NCBI GenBank assembly: GCA_013297775.1
Contig: JAAFIL010000019.1
Coordinates: 1-64,000 of the forward strand
DNA length: 64,000 nucleotides
From: Bacteroidota bacterium
Lineage (GTDB): Bacteria; Bacteroidota; Bacteroidia; B-17B0; Aurantibacillaceae
Direction: 5' to 3'
Of this stretch, positions 42,733-53,100 are shown piece by piece. Below the pieces are notes generated by a model, which had not been told where the DNA came from, did no database searches, and was given only the letters and a program-made list of their open reading frames with translations. The translations under genes and the position numbers were made by a program. Positions within the stretch are counted from its first letter, which is position 1; every line of letters begins with the position of its first letter.

Positions 42733-45700
42733 TTATTGGTAATCGTAATCGTTGCCACGCGAACGTTGCCTGTATTTAAGTGCAAATAGGTATAAAATTT
42801 CGTTCTCGTAATAGGTGGGTGTTTTTGTTTTATCGAGTACGATGTTAATATTAATTACGTCCATATTAGTCGTTATTCCTTTTTTAACCTCGGGTACAAA
42901 CACAGTGTGCCATTTTTCGACATCGTTTTTGATAGAACGTGTGCGGAAAATATAGAGTTTACCTTTTTCGTAGCGGTTTTGCGCATCGAGTGTTTTAAGG
43001 AGTTGCACGCTATCAGGATTAATTTTACTGATTTGACTATTGTTGGCATTATCTAACTTGAGTTCAGTAATTAAAAGCGATTTGGCAAAGTGTTCTTGCG
43101 TTAAATAATTTTTATCGAATTGTTTTTCAATTTTTTCTTCTTCGAGCAAATTATAATATAAGTTGGCAGTGGTTGCTTGCCGCGAAAAGTAAGTGTTAAG
43201 GGTATCGCTCCATATTACAGATTGTTTGGCTAGTTTAACATAAACAGGCATGGTAATGGCACCCGATTTTACGCGACCTAATTTTGTGAAAAATTGTTTT
43301 ACTTTTTCGTCTTGTTTGTAAAAGGGTACAAGTGCCGTGGAAATGTTAACAAGGTAGGGCGAATGGTGCGTATCGAAATTTTTCTTCTTGCGTTTTCCTA
43401 AGCCCGAGGCGTAGGTGTTGTATAAATTTGTAGCCAGCTCGTCGGCCAGTTGCTGAGCTATTTCGGAGTCAGATTGATAATTGGTTTTAGAATCTTTCTT
43501 TTGGCCCGCATTGTAACGTTTTAATTCGAAGTTAGCTTCCATAAGTATATTGTCTCTTTGAGCGGCGTAGTCGTTAACCGAAATTAAGTTTTCGTTTTGT
43601 AAGGTGGCTAATAGTTTGAAAATGGGTTGCTTGTATTCATCGAATCGGGCTAAGGCTAACAACGCTGGGAAAAATGGGCGGGTGAGTTCTAAAGAGTCGT
43701 AAAACACGTCAAATATATTGGCTATAATAGCACCATCGCCCACTAAAGGAGGTTCGGTGCTTAGCATTTGTAAAATAGTGGCATAAGCGTTTTTAGTTTT
43801 AACATAGCCTAAGCCTTTGATAATGCAAATTTGTAAGTAGGCACTATCTTCGTATTGGGCATATAATTTACGAAGGGGTTCAATAACTTTGTCGCTTTCT
43901 AAGATGCCGCAGTTAACTAAAATTTGTGCACGTGTTTCAGATTCTATTTTATTAAAATCGGTGCGGTTTAATAGTTCAATATAATCGGGTAAAAAGGCTT
44001 TGTCGGTGCCAACAGAGTTTTGTAACGACCAATTGGCGTTGTTGCGTTTGGTAGTATCGCTCGCCAATAAATCGTTCACCAATTGTTTAAATTTATTTTC
44101 GAAGATGGGTTTGCCTAATAAGGTATCTTTGGGTTTAAAGCTATCGTAAAATCCTTTTGCCCAACCACTCATGCCCAACACCGTATCCATTGGCACCGTT
44201 AAGCGGTAAAAACGATCTTTCACTAAAATAACTTTGGTAGCCAAGGCCCGTTGTGTGGCGGTGTCTTTTAGTAAACACGAATAAATGGCACCTTCATTGG
44301 TATCTTCCCATTTGGAGCGGCCTACAATAAACATTTTATCGGGATTGGTGTTTTCTAAAATTTTCTTTCGGAAAGCCGCTCTATCGCGGTATTCGTAGTC
44401 GTTAAATTTTTCGTACTCAATGCGAACGTATTCGGTAGAGGACGGAGAGTAATAATTTTTAGTACCACTGTAATAGTCAAACGCACGGTCTTTAGGTTTA
44501 TCTATTGAGTCGGTTAGTTTACGGTATTCAACAGCAAAAATACTATCCATGCTTACCTTTAAACCTACGCTAACTTCATCGCGAACTTCAAAGTGAAAAT
44601 CGTTGTCTTTGGCATCTTTAATGGGACTAGTGTATAGGAATGCTTTTAATTTGAATGACTCGAAAAATGGGTTATCGAAAGGCATGGGCGATTTACCAAA
44701 AGCGTAAATAAAATAATAATGAATGCCTTTGATAAAAATTTTTCCATTCAAGTATAATCCATCTTTGGTTTTACCGCTTAGGCGTATGGTTGGATACGTT
44801 CCTAATTTTTCTAATTCACGTTTTTGATCTTCGTCGCACTCAAAATTTTTAAGTGTGTTACGCGCTAATACGTTCAACTCAAAGGTATCTTCTTCTAGGT
44901 AATTAAAATCGTTACACGTTGCATGTTTAACTCCAATGTATCCTGTAATGGATTTATCGTAAACACTCATGTCTTCGATTAATGATTTTTGAGCGGGCTG
45001 CTTATTTTTTTGATACGAAGGAACGGCAGGTAATTTCACTTCGAAGCCAGCATTAGGTGGCGAAAAAGTATGATCGTAAGTACCCGATGCGGTTTTGAAT
45101 TGAATGCTATTAAAAAAATTTTTAGCATCGTTGCTTTGGGCATACTCGCCTTTGCCACCTAGTTTTACAATGTACAACACATCGTTGTGCGCATAAATAT
45201 GGTAACGTTGCGAGTCTCCTTTTTTGGTTTTAGTGGCAATATCGAAACCTTTGATGCCGTTTGCCGTTATTAGTTTTTCTTTACTTGTAATTTTTCCTGG
45301 AATATTTTCAAATAGTAAACTATCAATTTTTTTGAGGATTAAATCGTCGTTCATTTTTTGAAGCGCGCCAAAGGTTTTAAAAGTAGTGATGGTAAAGAAA
45401 TTACCGTTTATCATATCGGCGCAGAGTTGATAAGTGATGAGAGAGGTTTTGGCTAAGGTGTACAAACGCCCTGGAGTGTTAATGCTAATAACAGAATCGG
45501 CACTGCTTTGTTTAATAAATTTAACGGGTTTAAATTGTTGGTCAAATGCTTCGCGTTCATCGTCGGCCTTCTTTGAAATTTTTGGCATCACGGGTTCTAC
45601 GGTATAACCTTTACGACGCAGCATTTCAATAACGCCATTTTTACCTGCCAAATGCGCTGCCCCCACGCCTGCAAAAATTGTTTTTTGTTTAAGAACCGAA

Positions 45701-46446
45701 TCCATGGTGTTTACAAAAAATACGTTGCGGTCTTCGAGTAAAAATTTAATCATGTTTTTAGAGTCGCTCATTTGCGTTAAGCTATCGAGCATACTTAAAT
45801 CTCCTTTGCGGTAAGCATCTTCAATTTTTTCGCCTATGGAATAAAAATCTTTATAGTTGCGATAATTCTTTTCTTCATCGCTTTGCTTTTTATCGGGCAC
45901 AGCTGCTAGGCGGGCTTTTATTTCCGATACGCCAAAATCTTCGAGGCTAATAACTTGTTTATTAAGTTTAGAGGCGGCTTGGTAAATAAACAAATCAATG
46001 TAGGTGTTCTCTTGAAAATTTTCTTTACTCATTGTATTTCTAAACAAGAGTCCATTTATTATTTCGGCATCGTAACTTAATAAATTACCATACAATTTTT
46101 TATCGGGTGTATTAAACTGAAACGCATCTTCGTAAAAGCGATACAAGGAACGGTTCATTTCTACATTGCTAATTTGTTCTAAATCGCCATATTTTTCCAT
46201 GTTTTGCAACCATTCGCCTGGATTGGTTTCTAAACCCACCACATCCACACTTTTTAAGGCTTCAAAAAACTGATCCGATAAATGGTAAGCTACACGGTTA
46301 CTCACGTGCATGGTACCATATAAGTACGACGGTTTTGTTAAGCCCTTTCCCGAAATTTTCCACAATAAGGAAGGGTATGTTTTGGTTTGGGAAACTGCCA
46401 TTAGTGGAAGTCCTATAAGCAAGAATAATCGGATGAATAGTGGCAT
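42733..46446 (-). CDS. Giant TraB/GumN-family protein with HEAT-like C-terminal region
   Basis: 1237 residues from MPLFIRLFLLIGLPLMAVSQ (46446), a signal peptide; a nine-residue longer form (46473) is less likely. The first 280 residues are a TraB/GumN (erythromycin-esterase/EreA-type metalloprotease-like) domain with WKISGKGLTKPSYLYGTMHV and KTIFAGVGAAHLAGKNG. The remaining 950 residues are unusual for the family: beta-rich stretches resembling repeated lipoprotein-like domains (FTITTFKTFGALQKMNDDL) and then helical HEAT-like repeats (LRKLYAQYEDSAYLQICIIK, VKTKNAYATILQMLS). It is on the (-) strand, convergent with nothing, divergent from comEC with 100 bases between. Function unknown. Confidence 0.8.
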   Translation of the reverse strand: MPLFIRLFLLIGLPLMAVSQTKTYPSLLWKISGKGLTKPSYLYGTMHVSNRVAYHLSDQFFEALKSVDVVGLETNPGEWLQNMEKYGDLEQISNVEMNRSLYRFYEDAFQFNTPDKKLYGNLLSYDAEIINGLLFRNTMSKENFQENTYIDLFIYQAASKLNKQVISLEDFGVSEIKARLAAVPDKKQSDEEKNYRNYKDFYSIGEKIEDAYRKGDLSMLDSLTQMSDSKNMIKFLLEDRNVFFVNTMDSVLKQKTIFAGVGAAHLAGKNGVIEMLRRKGYTVEPVMPKISKKADDEREAFDQQFKPVKFIKQSSADSVISINTPGRLYTLAKTSLITYQLCADMINGNFFTITTFKTFGALQKMNDDLILKKIDSLLFENIPGKITSKEKLITANGIKGFDIATKTKKGDSQRYHIYAHNDVLYIVKLGGKGEYAQSNDAKNFFNSIQFKTASGTYDHTFSPPNAGFEVKLPAVPSYQKNKQPAQKSLIEDMSVYDKSITGYIGVKHATCNDFNYLEEDTFELNVLARNTLKNFECDEDQKRELEKLGTYPTIRLSGKTKDGLYLNGKIFIKGIHYYFIYAFGKSPMPFDNPFFESFKLKAFLYTSPIKDAKDNDFHFEVRDEVSVGLKVSMDSIFAVEYRKLTDSIDKPKDRAFDYYSGTKNYYSPSSTEYVRIEYEKFNDYEYRDRAAFRKKILENTNPDKMFIVGRSKWEDTNEGAIYSCLLKDTATQRALATKVILVKDRFYRLTVPMDTVLGMSGWAKGFYDSFKPKDTLLGKPIFENKFKQLVNDLLASDTTKRNNANWSLQNSVGTDKAFLPDYIELLNRTDFNKIESETRAQILVNCGILESDKVIEPLRKLYAQYEDSAYLQICIIKGLGYVKTKNAYATILQMLSTEPPLVGDGAIIANIFDVFYDSLELTRPFFPALLALARFDEYKQPIFKLLATLQNENLISVNDYAAQRDNILMEANFELKRYNAGQKKDSKTNYQSDSEIAQQLADELATNLYNTYASGLGKRKKKNFDTHHSPYLVNISTALVPFYKQDEKVKQFFTKLGRVKSGAITMPVYVKLAKQSVIWSDTLNTYFSRQATTANLYYNLLEEEKIEKQFDKNYLTQEHFAKSLLITELKLDNANNSQISKINPDSVQLLKTLDAQNRYEKGKLYIFRTRSIKNDVEKWHTVFVPEVKKGITTNMDVININIVLDKTKTPTYYENEILYLFALKYRQRSRGNDYDYQ

Positions 46447-46547
46447 AAAAAATAAGTGCTCGAACTTACTCATTATTTATAATTTTTTAAGCGGCGAGTT
46501 TGTTAATTATATAAAATTTCTCACCTTAGCAACTGCAAGCGACCTTT

Positions 46548-48578
46548 ATGTTAAGTTTACATACCACGCCTTTTTTAAGGTTTTTAATCCCCTATTGGAT
46601 AGGCATCCTCTATCAATTGTATGGATCTCCTTTGCCCACCTTGTTTGCATGGAGCATTTGTGTTGCCAGTAGCCTCTTGTTTTTAGGCTTAACCTTGGTT
46701 TACCGCAGGCGGGCTCAACGTTTTAGCCCATATTGGCAAATGGGTATTAGCGACGTGTTTTTATTTTGTTTAGCTACGGTTACACTGAACCTCAGCGATT
46801 CTTTTAATAGCAAGCAACACATTAGTAAATACTTTAGCGAAAACAAGCTCCAGCTTAGCGGCATTGTGGCCGATGTGCCTGAACGTAAACCCAACTACAT
46901 GAAATTGCAAGTTAGCGTTAATCAATTTTTAACAGATACAGGGCATGTACCCGTAACTGGAAAAGTGTTAGTGTATTTAAGGCTCGAAGATTGTAAGGAT
47001 AGTATTTTGGTGAACTCGCAACTTATTTTTTCGGCGAGGTTATTGCCAATAGAAGCTCCTAAAAACCCAGAAGAGTTTAACTATCAAATTTATGCACACG
47101 ACCAAGGTATTGCTTACACGTGCTTTCCAAAAAGTTCTCATTTTTATGTGTTACCCGCTCCTACGGCGTTATCGCTTAAACAACGGGCTTTGCAAGTAAA
47201 GCAAGGCATTATTTACCGTTTAAATCATTGTGGGTTATCGGTACCAAGTGCTGCCATTTGCAACGCGTTAATTACAGGTTACGATGCAGACATAGATCAA
47301 CCTCTAATGAATGCCTTTGCTGCCACAGGCACCTTACATATTTTATCGGTTAGCGGCTTACACGTTGGGCTAATTTTTATGCTACTAAATAGTTTATTTA
47401 ATGTTTTTGATCCGTTTAAACGGTATTCTATTTTTCGTTTTGTAAGCATTACGCTTTTACTTTGGAGCTTTACGTTTATTAGCGGTTTTGAAGCCCCCAT
47501 TTTAAGAGCGGTTATTATGTTTAATTTATTGGGCTTAGGGCAAATTCTTTATCCACATCGCCAAAAAAATCAATTAAATATTGTGTTATGTTCGGCGTTT
47601 ATACTTTTGGTGTTTAATCCTTACTTGATTCGTAATGGCGGCTTTCTGTTAAGTTATTTAGCGGTTATTGGTTTAATTTGTTTATACCCGCTCATTAGTG
47701 CCATGTATGCGCCAAAAAATGGTCTGCTTAAAAGTGCTTGGTCGAGTGTGGCGGTTTCTGTTTCGGCTACTATTGGCACTTTTCCAATTAGCCTTTACTA
47801 TTTTCATTTTTTTCCGTTGTGGTTTATTCCTTGTAATTTAATTGTTGTACCGCTTTCGTATTTAATTATGATACTGATACCCGGGCTCTTTGTTTTTCCT
47901 ACATTTTTTGCACCGTGTATTAATACTATCGTTTATTTTTTAAAGGTCTTTAATTCCTTTTTTGCAGAGTTATCGTTTAAAGAAGTATTTAGCACATCGC
48001 TTAATTTAGTAGAAACGTATTTACTTTATGGTTTCATTTTGGCTTTATTTTTTGCGTGGCGATTTAAACGGTATGTTTATTTTTTGAGCATATTGGGTAT
48101 TTGTTTGGTTTGGCAATTGCTTGCTGTTTATGCTACTTTTAACCGTGAACCGTTGCAGTTTACAGTTTACCACCACCACCGCAATGTAGCTTATAGTTGG
48201 ATAAACCAAACTCGGGCAAGCATTAATTGCCCCGATAGTTTATTTTACCAACAACGGATTTTGCCTCACTTAAAAAACGTAGAGGCAGAACGCACAGCAT
48301 TTAATGTGTTAACAGGCTCATCGTTTTGTTTTGTAAATTGCAATGCTACAACAAGGTTTCGACAGTTAATTCCACTAAAGCCCACGCATTTACTGGTTTC
48401 ACAAAATACCATCCCCGACTCTACTTTTTTAAGTCAAGTAAATTTACACACCATTATTATTCACCCTCACAATAATTCTAAAACACGGCAACAGCTAATG
48501 CAATTATGTTATACCTTTGGCATCGAATGTTGGGATTTAAAAGCCCGTGGTTTTTACCAATGGAAACAGCAATTATAA
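46548..48578 (+). CDS. comEC: ComEC/Rec2-family DNA uptake channel
   Basis: 676 residues with about 10 membrane helices. The N-terminal soluble domain (DUF4131-like, SGIVADVPERKPNYMKLQ) and the central competence domain with ILSVSGLHVGLIFMLLNSL (about 265) are present. The C-terminal region lacks the metallo-beta-lactamase-like HxHxDH motif seen in long ComEC of Firmicutes; the shorter form is common in Bacteroidota. It is the inner-membrane channel for DNA uptake or recombination. It is followed 12 bases later by a Smr-domain gene. Confidence 0.9.
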   Translation: MLSLHTTPFLRFLIPYWIGILYQLYGSPLPTLFAWSICVASSLLFLGLTLVYRRRAQRFSPYWQMGISDVFLFCLATVTLNLSDSFNSKQHISKYFSENKLQLSGIVADVPERKPNYMKLQVSVNQFLTDTGHVPVTGKVLVYLRLEDCKDSILVNSQLIFSARLLPIEAPKNPEEFNYQIYAHDQGIAYTCFPKSSHFYVLPAPTALSLKQRALQVKQGIIYRLNHCGLSVPSAAICNALITGYDADIDQPLMNAFAATGTLHILSVSGLHVGLIFMLLNSLFNVFDPFKRYSIFRFVSITLLLWSFTFISGFEAPILRAVIMFNLLGLGQILYPHRQKNQLNIVLCSAFILLVFNPYLIRNGGFLLSYLAVIGLICLYPLISAMYAPKNGLLKSAWSSVAVSVSATIGTFPISLYYFHFFPLWFIPCNLIVVPLSYLIMILIPGLFVFPTFFAPCINTIVYFLKVFNSFFAELSFKEVFSTSLNLVETYLLYGFILALFFAWRFKRYVYFLSILGICLVWQLLAVYATFNREPLQFTVYHHHRNVAYSWINQTRASINCPDSLFYQQRILPHLKNVEAERTAFNVLTGSSFCFVNCNATTRFRQLIPLKPTHLLVSQNTIPDSTFLSQVNLHTIIIHPHNNSKTRQQLMQLCYTFGIECWDLKARGFYQWKQQL

Positions 48579-48590
48579 TAAGGGTGAGGT

Positions 48591-49583
48591 ATGAAAATTA
48601 GAATTGGCGATAAAGTAAAATTTTTGAATGAAGTAGGCGAAGGGATTGTAACCCGCTTAAAAGATAAAACCACCGTTTTTGTAGAAATGAACGACGGGTT
48701 TGAAATTCCCTATCCAATTACACAATTAGTGCCTATACATACCGAATTAATTTTAAACAGAGATACCGAAAATATTGAACTAGAACCCGATGTTGAAGCC
48801 ATTGATGCTATCTATTTTGTAGTAGAACCCGATCATGCTTTGCCTGTTTTAACTAACGATTACAATTTATATCTGTTCAATGCCTCGTCGTTTAATTTAC
48901 TTTATACTTATTCCATTAAAGACGAAGCGTATTTTCAAACTTTAAAACACGGCGAGGCAGGAGCTTTTCAAAAGGTGTTATTGAAACAAGTGAAACTTAA
49001 CTTTTTTAAAGAGTTTAATACTCATAAAATTAGTGGAGTATTGTTTAAAAATTCGCATTATAAATTGCAACAACCGCTTCACGAAAGCATACAAATTAAC
49101 CCACGCAGTCTTAATCCCGATCAGTTAATTGAACACCAAGAATTTAAACACCCGGTTTATGCGTTTTTATTAAAAGAAGATTTTGCAACGATAGAAACCA
49201 TTGAAGACACCTTTAACAGCGACAGCATTATTCGTTTAAAAACGGTTAAAGCATTTAAGTCGCAAAGTAAAGTTTCTAAATCGAGTAAAGCGTATTTAAA
49301 AAGTTTAGAAAAAGAGGTGGATTTGCACATTGAAGAATTAGTGAAAAACCCAGACTATTTAAGTAGCCACGAGAAGTTATCCATTCAATTAGAAACCTTT
49401 GAAAAAGAATTAGACAGTGCGTTTGTAAATGGTATAAAAAAAATCACGTTTATACATGGGGTTGGAAATGGTCGCTTAAAACAAGAAATTATAGGGATTT
49501 TAAAAACCATTAAAGGGCTTCAATACCGCGATGGGCCTTATAAGGTATATGGTTTTGGTGCCACTGAGGTTAACTTGTTTTGA
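48591..49583 (+). CDS. DUF2027 protein with C-terminal Smr domain
   Basis: 330 residues. The N-terminal segment is DUF2027-like, starting MKIRIGDKVKFLNEVGEGIV (a small beta domain) and later a PDHALPVLTNDYNLYLF region. A charged coiled-coil linker (KSQSKVSKSSKAYLKSLEKE) joins it to a Smr domain with DLHIEELVKNPDYL and ITFIHGVGNGRLKQEIIGIL, the HGxGxG nuclease-like core of MutS2. The protein may act on DNA or RNA structure; its exact role is unknown. It directly follows comEC, 12 bases apart, and precedes rnpB. Confidence 0.85.
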   Translation: MKIRIGDKVKFLNEVGEGIVTRLKDKTTVFVEMNDGFEIPYPITQLVPIHTELILNRDTENIELEPDVEAIDAIYFVVEPDHALPVLTNDYNLYLFNASSFNLLYTYSIKDEAYFQTLKHGEAGAFQKVLLKQVKLNFFKEFNTHKISGVLFKNSHYKLQQPLHESIQINPRSLNPDQLIEHQEFKHPVYAFLLKEDFATIETIEDTFNSDSIIRLKTVKAFKSQSKVSKSSKAYLKSLEKEVDLHIEELVKNPDYLSSHEKLSIQLETFEKELDSAFVNGIKKITFIHGVGNGRLKQEIIGILKTIKGLQYRDGPYKVYGFGATEVNLF

Positions 49584-49728
49584 AACTTATTTTAAAGGCG
49601 GCTTAAACGAAACTAATAGCCTAAAGGTTTCATAGATTTTCGTTAATTTTAAGTAATGTTTAGGGTTAAGACTTCCATTTGTTGATTATTTTCTACCGCT
49701 CATCCCATAAAAGTTTAGTACTTTTAAG

Positions 49729-50098
49729 CACAGGTTGTTCTATCGCATGAATTGAAAAATTGATGAGGAAAGTCCGGGCAGCGCAGAGTAACTCGCCGCA
49801 TGAAAATGTGGGTATTAATTGTGGAAACAATTGGTAACAGAAAGTGCCACAGAAAACAAGGTAGCCTTTTTGTTTCGGCAAATGGGTGATAGTGAAAACG
49901 TGAGGTAAGAGCTCACGAATGTAAGCAGTAATGTTTGCATTGGGTAAACCTCGGGTGCTGAAAGACCAAATAGATTCCAGTAATCAGGGCTACTCGTCCT
50001 GTTCTGAAAAGAAACTGGAATGGGTAGGTCGCTTAGATAAATGATAGATAAGTTTGTTGTTAAAACAAATGAAACAAAACCCGGCTTACCGACCTGTA
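49729..50098 (+). ncRNA. rnpB: RNase P RNA, bacterial class A
   Basis: The RNA contains the hallmark GAGGAAAGTCCGGGC (helix P4 / conserved region) at about 49767 and AAACCCGGCTTACCGACC near its 3' end. The ends ACAGGT (49730-49735) and ACCTGT (50092-50097) pair as P1. A length of about 370 nt fits the Bacteroidota class A form. It processes the 5' ends of tRNAs. The exact 5' and 3' ends are inferred. Confidence 0.93.
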
Positions 50099-50115
50099 TT
50101 TAAAAAAAATAGCGT

Positions 50116-53100
50116 ATGATAAAAAAATTACTCTTCTCGATTATATTATTTTTAGCGGCGTTGCAAAGTTTTGGGCAACCCTGTCCGCAAATATTTGATT
50201 ATAACGGTATTTTACAAAATAGACCGTATTGGATTAACTGTACGGGGGGTGTTTACACCGTTAATTTTCAATCGAACCAAAGTTGGGGCGGCTACAGTAT
50301 TAACTGGGGCGACGGCTCACCGAATACAACAGGAGCCTCTTATGTTGCCAACAACATTATTAACCATACTTACCCTGCGGTGATAGATACTTATATTGTG
50401 GTGTTAACCATTCCGGGTGTTTGTACCCGAACGGGTGTTGTGGTTAATGAAAAACCTGTTAACGCTTCTATTCAAATACCCTTAGGCGGGGTTACACAGG
50501 CTTGTGCACCAGCTATTTTACAATTTAGTAATTCTTCGACCGATGTAAGTAAAACTACCAAATTTCAATGGGACTTTGGAGATGGATCGCCTCTAGCTAA
50601 TTTTAGTTACACCAACGCCGGGCAAATAGTCAGTCATCAATACAACAAAGGCACGGTAAATTGTGTTACGCAGGTAACCTTGCGGGCACAAAATTATTGC
50701 AGCTTCGGAAACCCTACTATTGCTAATTTTAATCCTATCCAAATTTTTGATATTGACGATGCAGCTATAACGCCCGATGCTGTAACCAAATGCTTTCCTG
50801 ACCGAACGTTTACGTTTACAAATACAACCAATCGAAATTGTTTACCCCAAGGTAATACCTTTCAACGGCAAGAGTGGTGGAACTTAGGCAATTATTTTGG
50901 CTTGGGTTACGATAGTATTGTTAACTGGCGACCTTGGCCGCCTACACTCCCGCGTGTGGTTACTTATCCGGGCATTGGCTCTTACACCGTTATGTTACGC
51001 GATAGCAACCTTTGTGGAATTGATACAGCTATAACTGTTGTGAATGTGGTGGCGCCGCCTACATCGGGGTTTATTGCCCCTCCTGGTCCCAATTGTCAAA
51101 ATGTGCCGCTTACATTTACGAACACCAGTTCTACTGGCTACACCTATAGATGGAACTTTGGCACAGGAAACGGATTTCAAAACTTCCCCTTTGGACCTGT
51201 AACTTTTTCTTATCCCAATCCAGGAACTTATACTGTAACCTTGGTGGCTTTGGTGCCAGGCGCAGCCAATAGTTGTAGCGATACCACCCGAATACCAATT
51301 ACTATTTTACCCTCGCCCACTTCTAGTTTTACGCTATCGCCCATTATTGGATGTAATACATTAAACAATGTAACCTTTACGAATACATCGGTTGCTGCCA
51401 GCACTTATTCGTGGACCTTTGGAAATGGAAATACTTCTAACCTGCAAGTGCCGCCAGCTCAAAACTATACAAATACGGGCGTGTTCACCGTTTCTTTGGC
51501 TATTACGGGTACAAATACTTGCCGTAATTCGAGTATTCGCACGCTAACGGTTTTCCCGAAACCGATTCCTAATTTTAATCCCGTTGCCACTTGTGTGGGT
51601 GCATTAACTCAATTCTCAAACACCTCTACTTCGTTCTCGGTCAGTCCGAACACAGGTTATATTTGGACATTTGGCGATGGTTCTCCTACCTCCACAGTAA
51701 CGAATGCCACTCATATTTATACCCTTCAAAATACTTATAGTGTGCAATTAGTAGCTATGAATGCCAATTGCAAAGATTCGATTGTAAAAACCGTAACGGT
51801 AAACATTAAACCAACGGCTAACTTTGTCTTTACGCCAACCGTTAGCTGTCCTCCTTTTGCAGTTAGTTTTTCAAACACTACCGCCAATGGCAGTTCGTAT
51901 ATATGGAACTTTGGTGTAACGCCCACCGCTACATCGGCGGTTGTTAATCCATCGTTTACTTATTCAAACGCTGGGGTTAGTGCGGTTAACTACACCATTC
52001 AACTAATTTCGGGTACGGGTGCAGGCTGCGCCGATACTATGCGGCGTGTGGTTCAGGTGTTACCTCGCCCAACGGCGCAATACTCGGCCAATACAATACC
52101 TGGGTGTTCGCCTTTTCCGCAAACGTTTACCAACACTTCTTTAAACGCTAATGCTTACATTTGGAATTTTGGCGACGGTACGCCCACCGTTACTACCACT
52201 AGCCCATCTCATTTATACGCCAACGCTACTTTATCTTTACAAACTTACACTTGTCAATTGGTTGCACTCAATAGTAGTGGCTGTTCCGACACCACCACAA
52301 AAGTGATTACTGTTTACCCTAAACCGTTTACAACGTTCACCATGCTTCCAGGCACGGGTTGTTCGCCACTTACCATTAATTTTCCGTCGGTACTTGGTTT
52401 AACGTCTTATACTTGGGATTTTGGCGACGGTTCGCCTATCTCTAACTCAACTAATCCTGTGCATACGTTTACTAATTTTGGTGTTACAAACCAAACGTTT
52501 ACTGTTACGCTCATTGGTGCCAATGGCTTTGGTTGTAAGGATACCTCATTTGGTTTTCCTGTTATTTTTCCGAAACCAACGGCTGGATTTAATATGTCGA
52601 ATAATGTTGTTTGTTCGCCTTTTAACATCACTTTTACCAATACCTCACAAAATGGCAGCAGTTCCATTTGGAATTTTGGAGATGGAACACCTACCGTTTC
52701 AGTTACCAGTCCGGTACATACGTTTACTAATAGCTTATTGGTGTTGCCCAATGTTTACACCGTTCAATTAACCACTATAAATAACAGTGGCTGTTCGGAT
52801 GTTGCCATTAAAACGGTTACCATATTGCCCGAGGCCATTGCCAATCTCACACTTTCAACCAACAGTGGTTGCACACCGCTAGCCGTTAATTTCACGGGTG
52901 GCACTACCATTACCACCTTTACGTGGAATTTTGGAGATGGGTCTCCGCCCGATAACCAACAAAATCCAATTTACACTTATAGTAATACCACACAAGCTAC
53001 GCAACAATATACAGTAAGCTTAAAAGGTACAAACAGCTTTGGTTGCAGAGATAGCGTGAATAGCGTAGTTTCTATCTTCCCCAAACCAGTTCCTAATTTT

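Noticed and set aside
46548-48578. ComEC thought to be truncated because it lacks the C-terminal metallo-beta-lactamase-like domain
   Set aside because: Many Bacteroidota ComEC proteins are about 650-700 residues without this domain, and the frame is complete with a normal stop.
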